Shown one piece after another: positions 41,531 through 46,891 of a stretch of DNA of 46,891 nt. Source of the stretch: Pseudomonadota bacterium (GTDB lineage: Bacteria; Pseudomonadota; Gammaproteobacteria; CALCKW01); NCBI GenBank assembly GCA_039196715.1, contig JBCCUP010000032.1:1-46891 (forward strand). The letters are read 5' to 3'. A model generated the notes under the pieces. The model was not told where the DNA came from, did not search any database, and saw nothing but the letters and a program-made list of their open reading frames with translations. The first letter of the stretch is position 1, and each line of letters starts with the position of its first letter. The translations under genes and the position numbers were made by a program.

Positions 41531-42856
41531 ATGTCCCAGCTGAGCTCACGCCTAGAACTGACACGCCCACACCGCGGCGGCCACCACTTCGAGTGGCTCG
41601 AGATCATCCTCGCCGTGCTCGCGGTGCCGATGGTGGGCGCCCTGCTGACCCCGCACGACCCCTTCTTCAACGAGGCAAGTTTCCCCTGGGGGGCGCTCGC
41701 CCCGCTCGTGATCTCGCTGCGCCACGGCAGCGCCAAGGGCCTGATCACAGCGGCTGCGTTGACCGGTTTGAACGCCTTGACCGTGGACAGCATCTGGATG
41801 CAGGACAGCACGTTCAGCCGCGAGATCGCCCTGGGCTACTTTCTGATCGCCTTGATCGGCGGCGTGTGGTCGGATTCCTACCGCCACCGCCTCGACGCCG
41901 AACTGGTACGCGCAGACTACCAATCGCAACGGCTCGACGATTTCGCCCAGAATTACCACGCGCTGCGCATCTCGCACGATCGCCTTGAATACCGCCTGGC
42001 CGGGTCGGTCGTGAGCTTGCGCGAAACGCTGCAGGATGTGCGGCGGGCGTTCCGGCAATCGGTGGAGGGCGGCAGCCACCTCGAGGACTACGCTGACGAC
42101 ATCCTCGCGCTGTTCGACTCCTTTTCCTGGGTGCAGGCCGCCGACCTCTACCTCGTAGACGACGCCGGTCGCGTGCTGGCCACGCCCGCAGCCGAAGTCG
42201 GCGACCCGAAACCCCTCGACGGCACCAACCCGCTGGTCGAGGCCGCGTTGCACACGCGCAAGCTGGTCAACCTCTCCGAACTCGATCCCGCACACCAGAT
42301 CGGCACCGTGCTGGTGGCAGCACCCCTGGTCGACGGCACCAACCGCGTGCGCGCACTGGTGACCGTGCGACGCATTCCGTTTCTGTCCTTCACGCCGGAC
42401 AACATCCAACTGCTGGCGGTGCTGAGCGCCCACGTGGGTCACCTGATTTCCGAGGCCGAACTGGCCGGCAAGGGCGACAGCGAGCAGCGGTTCCGTCGCG
42501 AACTGCACCGGGTCTGCCGGGATGCCGAGACCTTCCACTTGCCCGCCATGCTGGTGCGCGTGTTGTTGACCAGCCCGGACCACCAGCACGCGCTGGCCAA
42601 CTACATCATGAGCCTGCTGCGCGGCCTGGACGTCGCGACCAAGAAACAGGTCGGCCCGCAGACCGAGCTGATGCTTTTGATGCCCCTGACCGAAGCGCGC
42701 GAGTATGAGACGTTTCAAAACCGGATAGAGGAATCGGTCGAACAGCGCTTCGGACGCAGCCTGACCGCCCTCGGTTGCAGTATCAGCAAGCGCCCGATCG
42801 GGCCGGACAGCAACGCCGACGCGATCTGGACCAGCTGGCGGGGCCCACATGGGTAG
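41531..42856 (+). CDS. pelD: Pel polysaccharide c-di-GMP receptor PelD
   Basis: 441 residues: four N-terminal membrane helices (about 22-115), a GAF-like domain (about 155-310) and a degenerate GGDEF domain (about 318-435). The inhibitory-type c-di-GMP site RxxD is intact as R364-G-L-D367, corresponding to R367/D370 in Pseudomonas aeruginosa PelD, so allosteric activation of Pel synthesis by c-di-GMP is expected. First gene of a plus-strand pelDEFG set; overlaps pelE by 8 bases. Inner membrane. Confidence 0.93.
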   Translation: MSQLSSRLELTRPHRGGHHFEWLEIILAVLAVPMVGALLTPHDPFFNEASFPWGALAPLVISLRHGSAKGLITAAALTGLNALTVDSIWMQDSTFSREIALGYFLIALIGGVWSDSYRHRLDAELVRADYQSQRLDDFAQNYHALRISHDRLEYRLAGSVVSLRETLQDVRRAFRQSVEGGSHLEDYADDILALFDSFSWVQAADLYLVDDAGRVLATPAAEVGDPKPLDGTNPLVEAALHTRKLVNLSELDPAHQIGTVLVAAPLVDGTNRVRALVTVRRIPFLSFTPDNIQLLAVLSAHVGHLISEAELAGKGDSEQRFRRELHRVCRDAETFHLPAMLVRVLLTSPDHQHALANYIMSLLRGLDVATKKQVGPQTELMLLMPLTEAREYETFQNRIEESVEQRFGRSLTALGCSISKRPIGPDSNADAIWTSWRGPHG

Positions 42857-43841
42857 TGCGCTGGCACTGCTGCTGGGCAGCGCCCTCGAATTTGCGAGCG
42901 TGCGGCAACTGCTGGGCGGGATCGCGAGCGGGCACGACTTCGCCCTGTTCGCCTGCACCCACTTGACCGCAACCGGCCTGATCACCGTTGGCTGCCACCA
43001 CTTCCTGCCGGCTGCGCCGCGCCAGAATGAACGCGAGATCGTGCTGGCCTACTGCGGCGTGCTGGCGCTGTGCCTGCCGATGCTCGGCGCACTCACCGTC
43101 ATCGCCTTGCTGGTTACGCTGTGGCAGCGCCGGAGCACGAGCGCCACCGCCTGGCACATCACCGACGTGCCGGAACTCCCGGCCCGCGCCAACAACGGCC
43201 GTGGCGAGCGCTATGGCGAAGCGGCGCTAATGGGCATCCTCTGCCATTCGCGCAACGCGGAGAAGCGGTTGCGCGCGGTGCTCGCCACGCGCCAACTTGA
43301 GCCCCGCGCCGCCCTGCCGCTGCTGCGACGCGCGCTGAGTGACGCGAGTGAAGACGTGCGCCTGCTCGCGTTCTCCCAGCTCGACAGCAAACAGGAATCG
43401 CTCAACCAGCAGATCAAGGACCTGCTCGGCGAGATGGACGAGAGCCCTGACATCATCCACGACCCCAACATGCTCGCAACCATGGCATCGCGGTTCTGGG
43501 AGCTGGTCTACCTCGGATACAACAATACCCAGGGAGACCTCTCGCTGCTCGACCGAGCGCGCGAACACCTGTTGCGCGCGATCGACCACAACCCGAGCGA
43601 CGCGGAGTTGCATTTCCAGATTGGTCGCATCGAACTGAAACTCGGCAACCTCGACAGTGCACGCGACGCCTTCGAAGTTGCCCAAAAGGGCGGCTTCTGC
43701 ACCGACGAGCTCATGCCCTACCTGGCCGAATGCGCGTTTCTGTCCGGCAACTACGGCGATATTCGTCCGTTGCTCGATCAGATCGATGTGCGACGCCGCA
43801 GCCGGGAGCCCTTCAACGCCTTGGTGGCGCTGTGGGCATAA
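42849..43841 (+). CDS. pelE: Pel biosynthesis protein PelE
   Basis: 330 residues, matching PelE of P. aeruginosa in length. Two N-terminal membrane segments (about 3-20 and 60-90), a linker, then helical TPR-like repeats (about 225-320, e.g. SDAELHFQIGRIELKLGNLDSARDAFEVAQKGG in pattern). PelE binds PelF and helps hold the synthase complex with PelD and PelG at the inner membrane. Overlaps pelD by 8 and pelF by 10 bases. Confidence 0.9.
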   Translation: MGSALALLLGSALEFASVRQLLGGIASGHDFALFACTHLTATGLITVGCHHFLPAAPRQNEREIVLAYCGVLALCLPMLGALTVIALLVTLWQRRSTSATAWHITDVPELPARANNGRGERYGEAALMGILCHSRNAEKRLRAVLATRQLEPRAALPLLRRALSDASEDVRLLAFSQLDSKQESLNQQIKDLLGEMDESPDIIHDPNMLATMASRFWELVYLGYNNTQGDLSLLDRAREHLLRAIDHNPSDAELHFQIGRIELKLGNLDSARDAFEVAQKGGFCTDELMPYLAECAFLSGNYGDIRPLLDQIDVRRRSREPFNALVALWA

Positions 43842-45373
43842 TCCGTCGCTGGCCAACCGCATCCTCGGTCGACGTGCTGCTGCTCGTCGAGGGCACCTAT
43901 CCGGTGCTGCCGGGGGGGGTGTCGGAGTGGGTGCACGCCACGGTCTCGGCGCTGGAGGGACGCCGCTTCGGCATTGTCTTCATCGGCGGTGACCGGGCTG
44001 AAGCCAATCAGCTCCACTACAGCCTGCCGCAGAATGTCGTGCACTTCGAGCACCACTTCATCGCCGACTCGTGGAAGGCACGACGCCACTGGCGAGGACG
44101 GCCGCAGGCCCGGAACCCCGGCGCCCTCTCGCAACTTGCGAGCTTCTACCACGCGCTGGTTGACGCCGCGACCAACGACCTCGAGCCGCCGCCGGCCGAC
44201 GAATTGTTCGAACTCATCGCGGCCGGATCGATCACCCGCGAGGACTTCCTCCACAGCCGGGAAGCCTGGGACGTATTGCGCGTCTGCTACCAGGGCGACG
44301 GCGCCACGGGCGCCCGCTCGTTCATCGACATCTTCTGGCAGATCCGCGCCATGTACGCCCCGCTGCTCACGCTGAACGCGATCATCGAGCGCCTGCCGGA
44401 CTCCCAGGTCGTGCACGCGCTGTCGACCGGGTTCGCCGGCGCCCTGGCCACGCTGCTCAAGCAACGCCGCGGCGATGCCATCCTGCTCAGCGAGCACGGC
44501 GTATACACGCGCGAACGCACCATCGACCTGGCCCGGACAACCGGCGGTCAGAAAGGGCCCGGACGCCACTCCGCGAGCCTGGACGACAGCGATGGCAGGC
44601 GGGTGTGGATCAAATACTTCGAGTCGCTCGGTCGGATCAGCTACCGACACGCCGACCGCATCACCGCGCTGCACAAGAGTAACCAGGAGTGGCAACTCGC
44701 CGCCGGCGCCCCACCGGCGCGCAGTCGCATCGTGGCCAACGGCATCGACGTCAGCCGCTTTGCCTGCCTGCGTGACGACCGCACCGAGGAAATCCCGCGT
44801 GTCGTCGCGTTCATCGGGCGCGTGGTGGCCATCAAGGACGTCAAGACCTTCATTCGCTCTATCGCCCTGATGCGACAGAGTGACCCCGACATCGTGGGCT
44901 GGATCGTTGGCCCGGTGGACCAGGACCCACGCTACGCCGACGAGTGCCTGGCGTTGATACGCAGCCTCGGCCAACTCAACCACGTGCGTTTTCTCGGCTA
45001 CCAGGACGTCGAGGGCATCTACCCGCGGGCCGGGCTGGTCATGCTGACATCGCTGTCGGAGTCGTTGCCTCTGGTGGTGCTCGAGGCCTTTGCCGCCGGT
45101 GTCCCGGTGGTCGCGACCGACGTCGGCGCGTGCGCCGAACTGATCCGTGGTCGCGATGAAAAGGACCGACGCCACGGCAGCGCAGGTGCGATCGTATCGA
45201 TTGCCAATCCACAGCAGACCTGCGACGCCGCACTGGCACTGTTGAACGACCACACCGCGTGGCGGGCCGCTCGGGACGCAGGTAGCGCCCGTGTCAAAGC
45301 GCTCTACGACGAGAACTCGATGCTGGCTGAATACGAGGCCTTGTACGCACACATTTCCAGCAGGGCCGCCTGA
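43832..45373 (+). CDS. pelF: Pel glycosyltransferase PelF
   Basis: 513-residue GT4-family cytoplasmic glycosyltransferase that polymerises the GalN/GalNAc-rich Pel chain from UDP-sugars. N-terminal EGTYPVLPGGVSEWVH (20-35) is the PelF hallmark; HALSTGFAGALATLL, SLGRISYRHADRIT and the EX7E motif in SESLPLVVLEAF follow. The GTG at 43832 gives a protein of family length and overlaps the pelE stop by 10 bases. Its stop shares one base with the pelG start (TGATG). Confidence 0.95.
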   Translation: MGIIRRWPTASSVDVLLLVEGTYPVLPGGVSEWVHATVSALEGRRFGIVFIGGDRAEANQLHYSLPQNVVHFEHHFIADSWKARRHWRGRPQARNPGALSQLASFYHALVDAATNDLEPPPADELFELIAAGSITREDFLHSREAWDVLRVCYQGDGATGARSFIDIFWQIRAMYAPLLTLNAIIERLPDSQVVHALSTGFAGALATLLKQRRGDAILLSEHGVYTRERTIDLARTTGGQKGPGRHSASLDDSDGRRVWIKYFESLGRISYRHADRITALHKSNQEWQLAAGAPPARSRIVANGIDVSRFACLRDDRTEEIPRVVAFIGRVVAIKDVKTFIRSIALMRQSDPDIVGWIVGPVDQDPRYADECLALIRSLGQLNHVRFLGYQDVEGIYPRAGLVMLTSLSESLPLVVLEAFAAGVPVVATDVGACAELIRGRDEKDRRHGSAGAIVSIANPQQTCDAALALLNDHTAWRAARDAGSARVKALYDENSMLAEYEALYAHISSRAA

Positions 45374-46710
45374 TGTCCGGTATCGGTTTCGAGCTGCACC
45401 GACTGCTCAAGGACGAACGCCGCCAGAACCGTGCGAGCCTCGCGCGCTCGATGGACTCGCGCGCGAGCACACCGTGGCTGCCGCCTTTCGTGATGATTGC
45501 AGCAGCCGGGGTGATCACCGGGGCCGCGCTGGGTCAGGGTGAAACGCTCGAAAAAACCGCTGGCCTGTTTGTCTGCCTGGTTGCGGTGTCGCTGTTCGCC
45601 TGTGCCGCCCCGACAGCGGCGATTGCGCGGATAGCCAGCGACCCGAACGCGGCCGTGGTGCGCCCGCTGATCCTCGCCAACCTCAGCACCACGGCGCTGT
45701 CCCTGGTGTGCGTGATGTTGCTGTGGCATCCACTGGCCGGCTTGTTCAACCTGTCACCCACGCAGCCGGTGGTGCTCAGCGCCGTGTTGTTGGCCAACCT
45801 GTGGCCACCAACCGTCGCCCTGCTGATACGGCGACAGGCCAACGGTGTGGCGGTGCCGATCCTGATCGGACTGGTCGCCCTGACGAGTGTGTGGTTCGCC
45901 TTGCGCCTGGTGCACGGCACCGACCTGACCGTCCAAACGCCGTTGATACTCGTGCTCTCCCTGCTCGCCCTGCTGCTCGGCATCGTCGTGGCCCTCGGCA
46001 TTTCGCTGGATCGGGATCGCAAGGCGGCAGAGAACAGCCTGATCAGCTCACTCGACCTCACCACCTGGGCGCCCGCGGTGTTCACGGTCATCATGCTGAC
46101 TGACCGCTTCCTGCTCAGCAACGCCGGCGAAGCCGCGGGATCGCCGCTTCGCAGCATTACGCCGGCCCTGGTAACACTGCTGTGTACGGTGCCAGCCCTG
46201 TGGTTCTTCGTACGGCATCTCGAACCCCAACTCGGCCAACAGCGACGCGAGTTGTTGAACGCCGTCTACGAGGGCGAATCCCTGATCCACATCGAGCAAC
46301 TGCTGACCTCTTTCGTGAGCTCGACACAGGTCGGGCTGATGACCTTCGCCAAGCTGCTCGGGGTCGCGGCAGTCGGCAGCGTGCTGATCGGACCCGAGCT
46401 GTTGTCCAGCCTCGGCCTCGACACCACCGAGATCGGCCGCCTGCAACTCGCGGTCATCAGCAGCGCCATGCTGGCGCAGTTCCTGGCGTGCGTTTCGCTG
46501 TTCTGGTTGTTGCAGTTGCGCACACACGCCCTGCTGGTCACGGTGATGGGACTGGGCATCTACCTCGTGCTGACCATCGCCGCGATGCAATCCCACTTCT
46601 TCCACACCCCGGTGGCCGCGGCACTGGCCGCCAGCATGACCAGCGTGTTGTCACTGAGCGTGTTGCGCCACGCCATCGATTCGCTGTCGGTCGATTTGCT
46701 GCTCAATTGA
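45373..46710 (+). CDS. pelG: Pel inner-membrane transporter PelG
   Basis: 445-residue, about twelve-helix membrane protein of the polysaccharide transporter family. The N-terminal MSGIGFELHRLLK and LPPFVMIAAAGVI segments are typical of PelG, which forms the synthase complex with PelD, PelE and PelF and moves the polymer across the inner membrane. Last gene of the set. The exporter and modification genes pelA, pelB and pelC are not found on either side within the window. Confidence 0.94.
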   Translation: MSGIGFELHRLLKDERRQNRASLARSMDSRASTPWLPPFVMIAAAGVITGAALGQGETLEKTAGLFVCLVAVSLFACAAPTAAIARIASDPNAAVVRPLILANLSTTALSLVCVMLLWHPLAGLFNLSPTQPVVLSAVLLANLWPPTVALLIRRQANGVAVPILIGLVALTSVWFALRLVHGTDLTVQTPLILVLSLLALLLGIVVALGISLDRDRKAAENSLISSLDLTTWAPAVFTVIMLTDRFLLSNAGEAAGSPLRSITPALVTLLCTVPALWFFVRHLEPQLGQQRRELLNAVYEGESLIHIEQLLTSFVSSTQVGLMTFAKLLGVAAVGSVLIGPELLSSLGLDTTEIGRLQLAVISSAMLAQFLACVSLFWLLQLRTHALLVTVMGLGIYLVLTIAAMQSHFFHTPVAAALAASMTSVLSLSVLRHAIDSLSVDLLLN

Positions 46711-46720
46711 GCAACCCATC

Positions 46721-46891
46721 TCAACCGCCGCGGTAGCGTGCCCAGGCGGGCACCAACCGCGCGGCGTCACGGTCGAAGACGCGGTCTCGCTCGCGTGCGT
46801 CAGGACACACCGACTCCAACACCCGCCAGAACGCAGCCGAGTGGTTCATGTGCCGGCTGTGCGCCAGTTCGTGCAGGACCACGTAGTCGAC
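46721..46891 (-). CDS. M48/DUF45 (YgjP-type) metallopeptidase, partial
   Basis: Only the last 56 residues are in the window; the 5' end is cut by the window edge. The fragment contains the zinc protease motif HELAH followed by SRHMNHSAAFWRVLE, the exact pattern of the YgjP-like (PF01863) family, in which the two His and a downstream Glu bind zinc. Cytoplasmic protein of uncertain role. Convergent with pelG, 10 bp between stops. Confidence 0.9.
   Translation of the reverse strand, partial: VDYVVLHELAHSRHMNHSAAFWRVLESVCPDARERDRVFDRDAARLVPAWARYRGG

Overview
The window is high-GC DNA from an aerobic, heterotrophic proteobacterium. IlvD, ZapE, class I PPK2, a Pel exopolysaccharide locus and several one-carbon/amine catabolism operons point to a marine or soil-type gammaproteobacterium. 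That placement is inferred from gene content only. I see no rRNA, tRNA, insertion sequence, prophage or CRISPR array. Genes are tightly packed, with many 1-10 bp start/stop overlaps.

Layout. (1) 220-2073: ilvD (branched-chain amino acid synthesis). (2) 2254-9808, minus strand: an aerobic benzoate 'box' cluster, reading benzoate-CoA ligase > alpha/beta hydrolase > boxC > boxB > boxR-type regulator (HTH plus shikimate-kinase fold) > GNAT acetyltransferase. The reductase BoxA and the aldehyde dehydrogenase BoxD are not in the window. (3) 9809-11066: a gene-poor 1.26 kb stretch with palindromes and one possible small ORF. (4) 11067-18942: a DgcA-like Fe-S/flavin amine demethylase, a GST-like protein, an exported DUF2059-like protein, a degradative HMG-CoA reductase divergent from a sulfatase, and a tandem universal stress protein. 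(5) 19138-28692, plus strand: one operon for methylated-amine catabolism. It encodes a dimethylglycine/sarcosine dehydrogenase-like protein, a non-pyrrolysine MttB-family methyltransferase, a TetR regulator and heterotetrameric sarcosine oxidase in the order soxB-soxD-soxA-soxG. A perfect 6-4-6 palindrome lies upstream of its first gene. (6) 28759-32374: a periplasmic amidohydrolase fused to a YtkA-like domain, translationally coupled to a MauG/cytochrome c peroxidase-like diheme protein, and facing a HupE/UreJ-like membrane protein plus a membrane-anchored partner. (7) 32467-40086: ppk2, an AbrB-family transporter, an FMN reductase, a DUF3995 gene divergent from a TetR gene with paired operators, two membrane-anchored paralogs of unknown function, an EamA transporter and zapE. 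(8) 40119-46710: an overlapping MotA-like/PilZ gene pair on the minus strand, divergent from pelD-pelE-pelF-pelG. The window ends in a partial M48/DUF45-type metallopeptidase.

The most interesting points are the MotA-like/PilZ pair beside a pelDEFG set that lacks pelABC; the amidohydrolase-YtkA/diheme protein pair facing HupE; the exactly duplicated operator controlling two mirror-image promoters at 35.7 kb; and a TGCA-N6-TGCA motif shared by the box promoter region, the boxC upstream region and the region upstream of the universal stress gene. The functions suggested for these are inference from context and motifs, not demonstrated.
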